A stretch of 64,000 bases of DNA, from positions 204,501 through 268,500 of the forward strand of contig VGOP01000001.1 of assembly GCA_016875875.1 (NCBI GenBank), written 5' to 3'. A model generated the notes under the pieces. That model saw only the letters and a list, made by a program, of their open reading frames with translations, searched no databases and was not told the DNA's origin. Source of the stretch: Chloroflexota bacterium (GTDB lineage: Bacteria; Chloroflexota; Dehalococcoidia; GIF9; UBA5629). Position numbers and translations under genes: made by a program. The first letter of the stretch is position 1. Every line of letters starts with the position of its first letter. Of the stretch, positions 50,630 to 59,503 are shown one piece after another.

Positions 50630-51742
50630 GTGCTAGCTCGTCCTAGAGATTTCATGGAATGCGCTTTATCATTGGCTGGTTTAGCCTTAGGTTATACAAG
50701 CCCTAATCCGGCGGTAGGTGCTGTTTTGGTTAGAGATGGGTTAGTTGTTGGGTTTGGTCATACCCAGCCGCCAGGTTCTATCCATGCTGAGATAATGGCG
50801 CTTCGACAGGCGGGGCCGAGGGCTAAAGGTGCGACGTTGTATGTTACATTAGAACCTTGCTGCCATCATGGACGTACACCACCATGTACCCAAGCCATAA
50901 TTGACGCCGGCATTTCTGAAGTTCATATAGCTTTGATCGATCCCAACCCCTTGGTTTCGGGAAAGGGAGTAAGAATATTGGAAGAAGCTGGAATTAAGAC
51001 GTTCGTTGGTCATTGTGAGGAGGGAGCTCGGGAGCTAAACGAGGGTTACATTAAGTTTATTTCTACTGGTATCCCATTTGTGATTGCCAAATTCGCTATG
51101 AGTCTTGATGGCAAAATTGCCACTCAAAATGGCGATTCTAAATGGATAAGTGGCGAAGAATCCCGGAAATTTGTGCATTACCTGCGTCATATAGTTGATG
51201 CCATTATGGTGGGAGCAAATACCGTAGTTGCTGATGATCCTCAGCTTTCGGCCAGGGGGTGCAGTGGTAGGGGGGGTAAGACCAAGCTGCAGCCTTTGCG
51301 GGTTATTGTTGATGGTAGAGGTCGGACACCAATATCAGCTCGGGTTTTTGAAGAACCAGGAAAAACTCTCGTTGCCGTAGCTACCCCCTTTAATGCGAAA
51401 AAGGCGGATGACTTTAGGAAGGCTGGCGCTGAAATTGTGGAATTGCCAGCCAAGAAAGGTGTAATAGATTTGCAGGAGCTATTGAACGTGTTGGGGAAGC
51501 GGGAGGTCGCCAGTGTTTTGGTTGAGGGGGGGAGCGGACTTTTCGGTTCGTTATTCGACCGTGGTCTGGTAGATAAAGTGCTGGCTTTCATTTCGCCTAT
51601 AATAATTGGTGGGGATGAAGCCAAGAGCGCTGTCGGTGGTAACGGCGTTAACAAGGTTGCTGATGCTCTACATCTAAACCAGGTTAAGATAATAGAATTT
51701 GGCGATGACCTTTTGATCAGTGGCTATGTGGGTGGCAAATAG
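50630..51742 (+). CDS. ribD: Bifunctional deaminase/reductase RibD
   Basis: 370 residues. An N-terminal zinc deaminase (HAE with active-site Glu, LEPCCHHGRTPPCTQAI) and a C-terminal reductase of DHFR-like fold (FAMSLDGKIATQNGDSKWISGEESR, VDAIMVGANTVVADDP, LVEGGSGLFGSLFD). It carries out the second and third steps of riboflavin synthesis from the GTP cyclohydrolase II product. The GTG at 50630 adjoins the dcd stop. It is the first rib gene of four. I saw no FMN riboswitch before the operon. Confidence 0.96.
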   Translation: MLARPRDFMECALSLAGLALGYTSPNPAVGAVLVRDGLVVGFGHTQPPGSIHAEIMALRQAGPRAKGATLYVTLEPCCHHGRTPPCTQAIIDAGISEVHIALIDPNPLVSGKGVRILEEAGIKTFVGHCEEGARELNEGYIKFISTGIPFVIAKFAMSLDGKIATQNGDSKWISGEESRKFVHYLRHIVDAIMVGANTVVADDPQLSARGCSGRGGKTKLQPLRVIVDGRGRTPISARVFEEPGKTLVAVATPFNAKKADDFRKAGAEIVELPAKKGVIDLQELLNVLGKREVASVLVEGGSGLFGSLFDRGLVDKVLAFISPIIIGGDEAKSAVGGNGVNKVADALHLNQVKIIEFGDDLLISGYVGGK

Positions 51743-51744
51743 TA

Positions 51745-52377
51745 ATGTTTACTGGGATAATTGAGGAGATTGGTATAGTTAGGGGGGTTAGCCCTGGGCG
51801 CTTGACCATGGAGGCGAAAAAGGTGCTTGAAGACACCAAGCTAGGTGATAGCATATCTGTAAACGGAGCTTGCTTAACAGTGACATTGATAAGGAAAGAT
51901 AATTTTTCTGTTGACGTTATGCCGGAAACAATCAAGCGCACAAATCTTGGTAGGCTCCATTATGGAGACCTGGTGAATTTAGAGAGAGCTATTTTGGCTG
52001 AAGGACGCGTCGGTGGCCATTTTGTGCAAGGACATGTGGATGATGTTGGGGAAATCCTGTCATTACAGCCTGAAGAGGGCGCTTGTATTGCCAGAATTTC
52101 AGCACCGGCTAATTTGCTGTCTTATGTGGTGACCAAGGGCTTTATCGCTGTTGATGGTGTTAGCCTTACTGTTATTGATTATGACGATTTTTCCTTTTTG
52201 GTTTCTGTGGTGACTTACACCCGTGAGCATACTACATTGGGTAGTAGGAAACCAGGCGATATGGTTAATCTTGAGGTGGACATTTTCGCTAAGTATATAG
52301 AGCGGCTTAAACAAAGAGATAATCGTGGTGTGACGCCGGGTTTCCTTGAGGAGCATGGCTTCTTAAAAACGAGGTGA
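51745..52377 (+). CDS. ribE: Riboflavin synthase alpha chain
   Basis: 210 residues with the tandem lumazine-binding repeats of riboflavin synthase: MFTGIIEEIGIV at the start, SISVNGACLTVT, MPETIKRTNLG, GGHFVQGHVDDVG, then the second repeat VDGVSLTVID and a final dimer helix YIERL. It joins two 6,7-dimethyl-8-ribityllumazines into one riboflavin. It lies two bases after ribD and seven before ribBA, so the genes are tightly coupled. Confidence 0.97.
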   Translation: MFTGIIEEIGIVRGVSPGRLTMEAKKVLEDTKLGDSISVNGACLTVTLIRKDNFSVDVMPETIKRTNLGRLHYGDLVNLERAILAEGRVGGHFVQGHVDDVGEILSLQPEEGACIARISAPANLLSYVVTKGFIAVDGVSLTVIDYDDFSFLVSVVTYTREHTTLGSRKPGDMVNLEVDIFAKYIERLKQRDNRGVTPGFLEEHGFLKTR

Positions 52378-52384
52378 ATTTCAA

Positions 52385-53602
52385 ATGGGATTTGCTACTG
52401 TTCCTGAGGCAATCGAAGATATAAAAGCTGGCAAATTTATCATCATAGTTGATGATGAGAACCGTGAGAATGAAGGTGACCTGGCAATTGCTGCGGAAGT
52501 GATTACTCCAGAGGCAATTAATTTTATGGCCAGGCATGCTCGTGGACTGATATGCCTGCCTATAATCGGTCACCGCTTAGATGAATTGAGGGTCCCACTG
52601 ATGGTTCAGGAGAATACGGCGAAGTTCTCCACAGCCTTTGCCGTGTCTATTGAGGCTAAACATAAGACTTCTAGTGGTATTTCAGCTCATGACCGTGCAG
52701 CAACTGTAAAGGCTGTACTTGACCCCAGTACTAAACCTGAGGATTTAGCTCGTCCCGGCCATACATTTCCTATTCGAGCTAGAGAGGGTGGTGTGCTGGT
52801 GCGTGCTGGCCATACCGAGGCTATAGTAGATTTAGCCAGGTTTGCGGGGCTTTACCCGGCCGGTGTTGTCTGTGAGATTATGAACGAAGATGGTACTATG
52901 GCCCGTTTGCCTCAGCTTGAAGTGATGGCAGATAAGTTTGGAATTAAGATTGTGAGTATAGCCGATTTGATAACCTATCGCCGTCGCAATGAGAAGTTGG
53001 TGGAAAGGATAGCTGAAGCCAAATTGCCTACCAGGTATGGCGAATTTGTCGTTATTGCCTATAGGAGCAATGTTGATCCAGATGAACAGGTAGCCTTGGT
53101 TAGAGGCGATATATCTGGTGACGAGCCGGTGCTAGTGCGAGTTCACAGTGAATGCCTTACTGGTGATGTTTTCGGCAGTCTACGCTGCGATTGTGGTGGT
53201 CAAATTGCATTGGCAATGGAGAAGATTGCTGCCGAGGGGCGTGGTGTCTTTCTTTACATGCGACAGGAGGGTAGGGGGATAGGTTTCCATAATAAATTGC
53301 GAGCTTATGCTCTTCAAGACCAGGGTTTAGATACTGTGGAGGCCAATATTGCCCTGGGTTTTGATGCTGATTTGAGGGATTATGGCATTGGTGCCCAGAT
53401 ATTAGCCGATTTGGGTTTACATAAGATTCGCTTGTTGACTAATAATCCGAAGAAGGTAATCGGTTTGGAGAGCTACGGACTTCACATAGTGGAGACTGTG
53501 GCTTTGAGAACACCGCCTACTCCATACAATTTGGAATACTTGAAAACTAAGCAGAAAAAGCTGGGACATCTGTTGAAGGTAGATGAAGCCGATGAGGCTT
53601 AA
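52385..53602 (+). CDS. ribBA: Bifunctional DHBP synthase/GTP cyclohydrolase II
   Basis: 405 residues. The N-terminal half is 3,4-dihydroxy-2-butanone-4-phosphate synthase (IIVDDENRENEGDLAIAAE, DRAATVKAV, RPGHTFPIRAREGGVLVRAGHTEA). The C-terminal half is GTP cyclohydrolase II with zinc site CLTGDVFGSLRCDCGGQ, RQEGRGIGFHNKLRAY and LLTNNPKKV. Both entry steps of riboflavin synthesis lie on one chain, as in many bacteria. Operon position three of four. Confidence 0.97.
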   Translation: MGFATVPEAIEDIKAGKFIIIVDDENRENEGDLAIAAEVITPEAINFMARHARGLICLPIIGHRLDELRVPLMVQENTAKFSTAFAVSIEAKHKTSSGISAHDRAATVKAVLDPSTKPEDLARPGHTFPIRAREGGVLVRAGHTEAIVDLARFAGLYPAGVVCEIMNEDGTMARLPQLEVMADKFGIKIVSIADLITYRRRNEKLVERIAEAKLPTRYGEFVVIAYRSNVDPDEQVALVRGDISGDEPVLVRVHSECLTGDVFGSLRCDCGGQIALAMEKIAAEGRGVFLYMRQEGRGIGFHNKLRAYALQDQGLDTVEANIALGFDADLRDYGIGAQILADLGLHKIRLLTNNPKKVIGLESYGLHIVETVALRTPPTPYNLEYLKTKQKKLGHLLKVDEADEA

Positions 53603-53626
53603 GCTGTGAGTTAAGGAGGAAGTTAT

Positions 53627-54097
53627 ATGGCTAAGAAATACGAAGGCATGTTATTAGGTAAGGGGCTGAAATTTGGTGTGGTTGTTTCTCGGTTCAATGA
53701 AATTATAACTACAAGGCTGCTTGATGGAGCAGAAGACGCTTTTCTTCGTCATGGCGTTAGTGAGCAGGATATAGATGTCGCTTGGACGCCTGGCTCTCTA
53801 GAGATTCCTTTGGTAGCTAAGAGACTAGCAGAAAGTGGCAAATACAATGCTATTGTTTGTCTCGGAGCCGTCATTCGCGGCGGCACGCCACATTTTGAGT
53901 ATGTAGCTTCTGAGGTGAACAGAGGCATCTCTCGGGTGAGCATGGATACCGGAGTGCCCGTCATTCAAGGCATAATAACTGCGGATACTCTGGAGCAGGC
54001 TATCGAGCGAGCTGGAGCTAAAGTAGGCAATCGTGGTTTTATGGCAGCATCAAACGCCATAGAAATGGCAAACCTGCTTAAAAGTATCGGAAGCTGA
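53627..54097 (+). CDS. ribH: 6,7-dimethyl-8-ribityllumazine synthase
   Basis: 156 residues with the lumazine synthase pattern: [57 protein letters not shown] with the catalytic His, [20 protein letters not shown] and [17 protein letters not shown]. It condenses the butanone phosphate with the pyrimidine to the RibE substrate, and many form 60-subunit capsids. AAGGAGG is seven bases before the ATG. It is the last rib gene and converges with a minus-strand gene eight bases on. Confidence 0.97.
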   Translation: MAKKYEGMLLGKGLKFGVVVSRFNEIITTRLLDGAEDAFLRHGVSEQDIDVAWTPGSLEIPLVAKRLAESGKYNAIVCLGAVIRGGTPHFEYVASEVNRGISRVSMDTGVPVIQGIITADTLEQAIERAGAKVGNRGFMAASNAIEMANLLKSIGS

Positions 54098-54104
54098 GAA
54101 GCCA

Positions 54105-54356
54105 TTACGTAACCTTATATACGTGATCCCCGGCTCTCACACGGTCGGTTACTTTAACACCAATGGCATCTCCAGCCTTGCCTTCGGTTACATTAGCGTT
54201 GTCAATCTGCATGGACTCAACGGTAAATTCAAGGTCTGTAGTGTGCCCTTTGATGTGAATCTTGTCGCCGACTTTTAATGTGCCGGTTAGTGTTATACCG
54301 GCTACCACAGGCCTGGCGAAGAAGTCGCTTACCTGCCCAATCTCAACCTCTGGCAT
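54105..54356 (-). CDS. Stand-alone EF-Tu domain-2-like protein
   Basis: 83 residues forming one beta-barrel like domain 2 of translational GTPases: VEIGQVSDFFARPVVAGITLTGTLKVGDKIHIKGHTT, then VESMQIDNANVTEGKAGDAIGVKVTDRVRAGDHVYKV. The G domain is absent, and this is the normal length of the small translation-elongation-factor-like family. Its role is not established. AAGGAGGTGACC stands before the ATG at 54356. The 250 bases to the next gene hold no further gene I can support. Confidence 0.85.
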   Translation of the reverse strand: MPEVEIGQVSDFFARPVVAGITLTGTLKVGDKIHIKGHTTDLEFTVESMQIDNANVTEGKAGDAIGVKVTDRVRAGDHVYKVT

Positions 54357-54604
54357 CTAAGGTCACCTCCTTCCTTTTTATTTATTTGCCTTTAGTATAT
54401 GTTTCTGGCTTAAATAAATCAATAGTTTCGAGTTGACATAAAACGGATATGACGTTGACAGTCCCAGTCATTAGGTGTTAACATTTCGGGGGTTCTGTGA
54501 GTAAGGAGCGTTTCGAAGGGGCTTGGTTGAAAGGAGGCGGGATAGTATTAATTTTGTTAACGTAATCATGGCGAGACGCAAGAATCTCAAATAAGGAGGA
54601 TACT

Positions 54605-55381
54605 ATGGCTTATGAAAATTTGATCGTTGAACGTGAAGAGAATATCGGTATAATCACATTGCACCGTCCGCCGGCTAACCCGATAAACCTCGCTGTCCTA
54701 GATGAGCTTGAAGCGGCTCTGAATGAATTTGAAAAAGATAAGACAATAAGAGCCTTAATTATCACAGGTGCTGGTGAAAAAGGTTTTTCAGCAGGCTTTG
54801 ATGTAAAGACAGGTGGGACACCGGAGGGTGAGAAAGCTATGGACAAAGGTCAGGTGGTATTTAGCCAAATTGAGAAATACCCCAAGCCTGTGATTGCAGC
54901 TATAAATGGTTTTGCTCTTGGCGGTGGCTGTGAATTGTCGATGGCGTGCCACTTCAGGATAATTGCTGATTCCGAAAAAGTGGTCATGGGCCAGCCTGAG
55001 ATAAATCTGGGTATCATACCTGGCTGGGGTGGTACTCAGAGGTTGCCCAGATTGGTGGGTAAGACTAAGGCGCTTGAGATGCTACTGCTTGCGACAAGAG
55101 TCGGGGCTGCCGAGGCTCTAAGTATCGGCCTGGTAACTAAGGTGTCTAAACCTGAGGAGCTGATAAAAGATGCTAAAGAGCTCGCCAAAGCACTGGCTAA
55201 GAAGGCGCCGATTGCCATGCAGATAATTCTTGATGCAGTGGCTCGTGGACTCGAGACAACTACTGATGAAGGACTGAAGATTGAACTGGCGGGTTCTCAG
55301 AGGGTTGCGAAGACAAAAGACGCTATGGAGGGAATGATAGCGTTTATTCAGAAACGCGAGCCAGTTTACACAGGTGAATAG
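54605..55381 (+). CDS. Enoyl-CoA hydratase/isomerase family protein
   Basis: A 258-residue crotonase. NPINLAVLDELEAALNEFE, oxyanion-hole GAGEKGFSAGFDVK and AAINGFALGGGCELSMACHFRI, and the second catalytic-Glu region GQPEINLGIIPGWGGTQRLPRLVG. Glu positions fit a hydratase acting on 2-enoyl-CoA. AAGGAGG is seven bases before the ATG. It is followed 42 bases later by a 3-hydroxyacyl-CoA dehydrogenase, which would use its product in beta-oxidation. Confidence 0.94.
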   Translation: MAYENLIVEREENIGIITLHRPPANPINLAVLDELEAALNEFEKDKTIRALIITGAGEKGFSAGFDVKTGGTPEGEKAMDKGQVVFSQIEKYPKPVIAAINGFALGGGCELSMACHFRIIADSEKVVMGQPEINLGIIPGWGGTQRLPRLVGKTKALEMLLLATRVGAAEALSIGLVTKVSKPEELIKDAKELAKALAKKAPIAMQIILDAVARGLETTTDEGLKIELAGSQRVAKTKDAMEGMIAFIQKREPVYTGE

Positions 55382-55423
55382 ACGTTCTAATGCGGCACTC
55401 AAATAGAAAGGGGAATTTTTGAA

Positions 55424-56572
55424 ATGAAAGTAGAAGACATCAAAAAAATTGCAGTCATGGGGGCGGGTGATATGGGGCATGGAATTGCCGAGGTAGCGTT
55501 ATTGGCCGGCTATAAGGTGGCAATGCGGGACATTGAACAGAGATTTGTTGATAAGGGCCTTGCCAGAATCAAGGAGAGTCTGGAAAAGCTTGTGGAAAAA
55601 CAGAAGGTCACCGAAGAGAACAAAAAGGCAATGCTGGCGAACATTGAGATCTTTGTTGACATAGACAAGGCTGTCAAGGATGCCGATTTTGTAATTGAAG
55701 CCGTTCCTGAGATTATGGACTTGAAGAAGCAAGTTTTTCAAGCGCTGGACAAGGCAGCACCGAAACATGCGATTCTGGCTTCAAACACTTCTAATATGAG
55801 CATCACGGAAATCGCCGCCACTACCCAGAGACCTGAGCAAGTAGTTGGCGTGCACTTTTTTAATCCTGCTGTACTGATGAAGCTCGTTGAGGTCATAAAG
55901 GGAGGCAAGACCAGCGAAGAGACGATGAAGACAGCTTATGACCTGGCGCTAAAGATGAACAAAGTTCCGGTCAGGGTTGAGAAAGACTCCATCGGCTTTG
56001 TTTACAACAGGGTCAATGCCCCTAATGGAATTCTCCTTGGTGAAATAGTTGAAAGAGGCTTGGCTACCCCTGAGGAAATTGACGCCAAGATGCGGAAAGT
56101 GGGCATGCCCATGGGTCCATACGAGCTCATGGACTATGTCGGGTTGGATGTTGCCTATCATAGTGCTAGTTACTTTGCTGAGCGGTTGTCACCGGACTTT
56201 AAGCCGCGTAAGTGGATGAAAGCGAAAATGGATGCTGGTACCCTGGGCAAGAAGTCAGGAAAGGGGATTTTCGATTGGTCTAAAGGGAGACCGGAGATAG
56301 ACTTGTCCAAGGCAAAAGAAGATTTCGACCCAACCGACTTGATTGCTATACAGGTGAATGAAGCCACGAAGTTGCTCGAAGCGGGGGTGGTAAAGAGCGC
56401 AGATGATATTGATAAGGCGATGGTTAATGGAGGTGGAGCTGCGTTCGGCCCATTCCAGCTTGCCAAGGGGATAGGATATGACAAGCTAGCTAAGAGATGC
56501 GAGGAGCTGGCTAAGAAATTTGGCGTTAAGACGTTTGAGCCGACTGAAACATTAAAGAGTGGGAAGATCTGA
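55424..56572 (+). CDS. 3-hydroxyacyl-CoA dehydrogenase, long form
   Basis: 382 residues with NAD motif GAGDMGHGIAEV, SNTSNMSIT, catalytic GVHFFNPAVLMKLVEV, the middle DSIGFVYNRV and MGPYELMDYVGLD, then a second C-terminal helical repeat (about 290-382, ATKLLEAGVVKSADDIDKAM, GGGAAFGPFQLA), as in the longer archaeal and anaerobe-type dehydrogenases. It oxidises 3-hydroxyacyl-CoA with NAD. It is the second gene of a two-gene set with the hydratase, ended by the hairpin terminator at 56607. Confidence 0.94.
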   Translation: MKVEDIKKIAVMGAGDMGHGIAEVALLAGYKVAMRDIEQRFVDKGLARIKESLEKLVEKQKVTEENKKAMLANIEIFVDIDKAVKDADFVIEAVPEIMDLKKQVFQALDKAAPKHAILASNTSNMSITEIAATTQRPEQVVGVHFFNPAVLMKLVEVIKGGKTSEETMKTAYDLALKMNKVPVRVEKDSIGFVYNRVNAPNGILLGEIVERGLATPEEIDAKMRKVGMPMGPYELMDYVGLDVAYHSASYFAERLSPDFKPRKWMKAKMDAGTLGKKSGKGIFDWSKGRPEIDLSKAKEDFDPTDLIAIQVNEATKLLEAGVVKSADDIDKAMVNGGGAAFGPFQLAKGIGYDKLAKRCEELAKKFGVKTFEPTETLKSGKI

Positions 56573-56606
56573 GCCAGGATTAGAGGACTGAGTTAAAATA
56601 TAAATC

Positions 56607-56645
56607 GGGGTCTACATCTAAATTACTGATGTAGGCCCCAATTTG
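56607..56645 (+). terminator. Rho-independent terminator of the hydratase-dehydrogenase pair
   Basis: A 12-bp stem (GGGGTCTACATC at 56607-56618 and GATGTAGGCCCC at 56628-56639, one G.T pair) with a 9-base loop is followed by AATTTGTTG. It begins 34 bases after the dehydrogenase stop. It is the strongest hairpin in the window, although the T-run is weak, and it could also serve the small minus-strand gene on the other side. Confidence 0.7.
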
Positions 56646-56681
56646 TTGCGTGGGTTTCGAGGTGGGCACTTGTCATTATCG

Positions 56682-56813
56682 TTACAGATACCAGACACAA
56701 GCTGCGGCTGCTACGCTTAACAGGCCGATAATTGAAAAGACAAGCCCGCTCAACAGACCCAAGAGCCCCTTGTCTTGAGAAACGATGCCTGTGAGTTTGT
56801 TGATTCTTTCCAT
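56682..56813 (-). CDS. Very small membrane protein (43 residues)
   Basis: Read from ATG 56813 to TAA at 56684-56682, this frame gives MERINKLTGIVSQDKGLLGL followed by one hydrophobic helix (about residues 16-41) ending CVWYL. It is below common length cut-offs, but AAGGAGGTAAGGAG precedes the ATG at good spacing. The basic/polar start and single helix are typical of real small bitopic proteins. The function is unknown. Confidence 0.6.
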   Translation of the reverse strand: MERINKLTGIVSQDKGLLGLLSGLVFSIIGLLSVAAAACVWYL

Positions 56814-57052
56814 CTCCTTACCTCCTTGTTACCTCTTTCATTATTTATAACGATCAAGCAGTAAATTAGTTTATTTAGGAGCTTCTAGATATATTATCTG
56901 CTTTATATCGTTTGAAGTGAATCGGGCGTCCGTATGATTTTCAATCGTAGAAACGCCTTACGACTAATGGCTATAGTTGCCAGCCACTTTTCCTAGTCCT
57001 TTTGTCCGATAGATAATATAATAGAAGACAGGCGGGTCTGCGGGAGTCGGTG

Positions 57053-57781
57053 ATGGTTACACAGATCATAGCCGGAGTGTATCTGCTCAGCGGCTTTTTG
57101 GGTGCTGGTGTTTGGGGTGCCAATGCATACCTCCTGGTTGATGATGGGCTGACGCTGGTAGACACCGGATTCTTTGGCCGGGCGGACCGAATATTAGAAC
57201 AGATAAAAGAGCTGGGCTATTCTCCTTCTGACGTAACCAGAATTATCATTACACACCACCATGCTGACCATATTGGCAGCCTGGCTGAGTTGAAGAGGGT
57301 TACGCAAGCAGAAGTTATCGCTCACCCGGCTGATGCTCCGTATATTGACGGCAGTTTGCCCCAGCCTGGGCCAGCAAGACCACAATGGTTGGGTAAGTTT
57401 TTGGCTCGTTTTAGCTGGCTGTGGTCTACTGAGCCGGTGGCGGTGGATGTGCTGGTCAACGATGGCGATGAACTGCCAATATTGGGTGGCGTTAAGATAC
57501 TGCACACCCCTGGACACACGCCCGGGAGCATCTGCTTATATTTGCAGAGCAAAGATTTGCTCATCGCCGGTGATTTGCTCGCTAACCGCTTTGGCTTAAG
57601 GCTGCCCTCCAGGGGGTTCACCGTCGATACAGCTCAGGAGATGCAATCTATCAAGAGAGTAGCTGTCCTGGAATTCGATATTATCTGCTTCGGTCACGGC
57701 TCGCCGATTATGCAAAATGCCCATCAGGCAGTCGCTGATTTTGCTGACAGACTTGCTCCATCTCCTGAGTCTAATAAATAG
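57053..57781 (+). CDS. Metallo-beta-lactamase-fold hydrolase (glyoxalase II-like)
   Basis: A 242-residue MBL protein with the full motif set: NAYLLVDDGLTLVDTGF, the metal motif THHHADHIGS, HTPGHTPGSICLY, AGDLL and the last metal ligand in FGHGSPIM. The pattern fits general glyoxalase-II or MBL thioesterase-like proteins, and the substrate is unknown. ATG 57053 is one codon after a GTG. A TATAAT lies at 57017-57022, but a good -35 was not found. It is a single gene between two unrelated units. Confidence 0.9.
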   Translation: MVTQIIAGVYLLSGFLGAGVWGANAYLLVDDGLTLVDTGFFGRADRILEQIKELGYSPSDVTRIIITHHHADHIGSLAELKRVTQAEVIAHPADAPYIDGSLPQPGPARPQWLGKFLARFSWLWSTEPVAVDVLVNDGDELPILGGVKILHTPGHTPGSICLYLQSKDLLIAGDLLANRFGLRLPSRGFTVDTAQEMQSIKRVAVLEFDIICFGHGSPIMQNAHQAVADFADRLAPSPESNK

Positions 57782-57896
57782 CAGACCTATAGGCTTTGTG
57801 TCATGTTCGATGAATTAAAAGGTATTCTATTTTGAGTCGAGTTATCGTATAATCTAATAATATATACCTGCGGCGGAAGCGGACAGGAACTTTGCG

Positions 57897-59150
57897 ATGA
57901 ACTGGTTCGAGAGACATCTTAACTGGAGTCTTTTTTTCGGAAGCAGCCTGTTGCCCCTTGTTGTGAATATGTTTTTGTGGGCTATATTGTTTGCAATGTT
58001 TTGGGGCGAGTTAGCGCCTGTAGTGGGTTCCGGCATGGATGGACTTTCGGAAGATGTGGTGACGTCGATGTTTCTTCAGGCTTTGCCTATATTTATTATT
58101 CTCATTTTAGTAAATCTAGCGCTGTCTGTCTTTGCTTTCATTGTAGTGTGGTGGTATCTGGGCCAAAAGGCAAGAAGTAAATGGTTTTTGCTCTTGGTTA
58201 TAGTTCCAGGGGCGCTAGCTGGTATCGTTCGCGACTCTAATCTTATTATTAGCCTGTTAATATCCTTAGTTTCGCTGGTTTGTATTATTATCTTATACCG
58301 TTTGGAGAATCGAGCAATCGGCTATGGTGGCGATTTTGTCAGCGAACCGGTCACTGACCGATGGCCTGATACGGGGCAATTCAATGTGCCCGGCAATAAC
58401 TGGCAGCCAAAAGAGCTTGAGTATAGGGATGTCAGCGTTGCCAGCGAAAAAGCCCCTCCGGAAGCCCCTGCAGAAGCGAAAGTGATGATAGAGAGGACGA
58501 GTAGTCAGTGGACGGTGAAGAAGCCAATCTTGTTGGATGATGTCGGGGTGGTGATAAAGTGTTTTTATCATCCGGATGGTGACGCAGTTAATTCATGTTC
58601 CAGATGTGGGCAGTACGTTTGCAGTGAATGTGATTATGTGACTGGTACTCACCCAATATGTCGCAATTGCTGGGGGAAGCGCTCGGGGGGTCCTGGATTA
58701 GCTGTGGCTGCTAGTACGCAGAAAAGTGTAGGGTTAGGCAAATCAGAGAAACGGAAAGCGGAGGAAAGTGAATGGTTTCGAGAATTTATGCTGCTGTATG
58801 AACAAGCGCTCCCTGTTATTAGCATTGTTATCAAGAAGGGTGAGGATGGACTGCCAGCTTCACCCCTGGACTTGATGGAGGGGTTAAAGCTGCGCCCGGT
58901 GCTGGACCATGTCCAAAATCTGTCCGAACCTAAGCAGAAGGAGTTGCAAGAGGCAAAGAAGGAATTTGAGCAAGTACTTTCGAATTGTATCAAGGTTGCT
59001 GAGGCAGCGGCAGAGTTTGTTAGTTTGGGTGGAGAGGTCACACCAGGTCAGGCAGATTTTGCACGTGTAATCGGTGGCATAGAAATGGCAAAGGGACTCA
59101 TGGTGGTGCTTTCCGAGAAGTTAACCTCTTTGTTTCAGTCTCAAAAGTAG
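57897..59150 (+). CDS. Membrane protein with B-box-type zinc finger
   Basis: 417 residues. Four membrane helices lie between about residues 12 and 140. A linker is followed by a B-box-like zinc motif at about 220-262 (CFYHPDGDAVNSCSRCGQYVC, CDYVTGTHPICRNC), then a charged C-terminal helical region (about 285-417, LQEAKKEFEQVLSNCIKVAEAAAEFV). B-box fingers of this kind appear in many bacterial membrane proteins of unknown function. ACAGGAA lies ten bases before the ATG, and a TATAAT at 57848-57853. Confidence 0.75.
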   Translation: MNWFERHLNWSLFFGSSLLPLVVNMFLWAILFAMFWGELAPVVGSGMDGLSEDVVTSMFLQALPIFIILILVNLALSVFAFIVVWWYLGQKARSKWFLLLVIVPGALAGIVRDSNLIISLLISLVSLVCIIILYRLENRAIGYGGDFVSEPVTDRWPDTGQFNVPGNNWQPKELEYRDVSVASEKAPPEAPAEAKVMIERTSSQWTVKKPILLDDVGVVIKCFYHPDGDAVNSCSRCGQYVCSECDYVTGTHPICRNCWGKRSGGPGLAVAASTQKSVGLGKSEKRKAEESEWFREFMLLYEQALPVISIVIKKGEDGLPASPLDLMEGLKLRPVLDHVQNLSEPKQKELQEAKKEFEQVLSNCIKVAEAAAEFVSLGGEVTPGQADFARVIGGIEMAKGLMVVLSEKLTSLFQSQK

Positions 59151-59503
59151 TTTAAGTATGCCGCAAATTCCGGTAATTTTTAGCCATGAGTCGGGCTTCT
59201 GAATCGCTGCCAACATTGCAAAGCTGGTGAAGCTGTATAGCTTGCCTAGCTACCAATTAGGGCGCAATGTGTGGTGGGTACGGTGTGGCAGGCTACCAAC
59301 GTTCAGCCTAGTACCCTCGTTTGTTAGCTCATATTACCTCATATTACCTTTTTACTATACACAACGTTACCTTTAGGCTATTTACAATAGTCCTATGGGG
59401 TAGTATATTGGAACTAGATGAAGTTAACGATAAATGACCGAACTTACCAGGCAGACGTGGTGACTCATCTAAACAAAAGAGGCAGGTAAATAAACAACTC
59501 AAG
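59151..59503. other. Intergenic region with a short tandem repeat
   Basis: The 353 bases hold no gene. The unit CTCATATTACC occurs twice in tandem at about 59329-59350 in an AT-rich part that could contain the promoter of the PAS gene. The rest shows nothing I can name. Confidence 0.4.

Noticed and set aside
54569-54595. Eight-codon frame (MARRKNLK) just before the enoyl-CoA hydratase
   Set aside because: Purine-rich site too far away and too short to judge. Could be chance.
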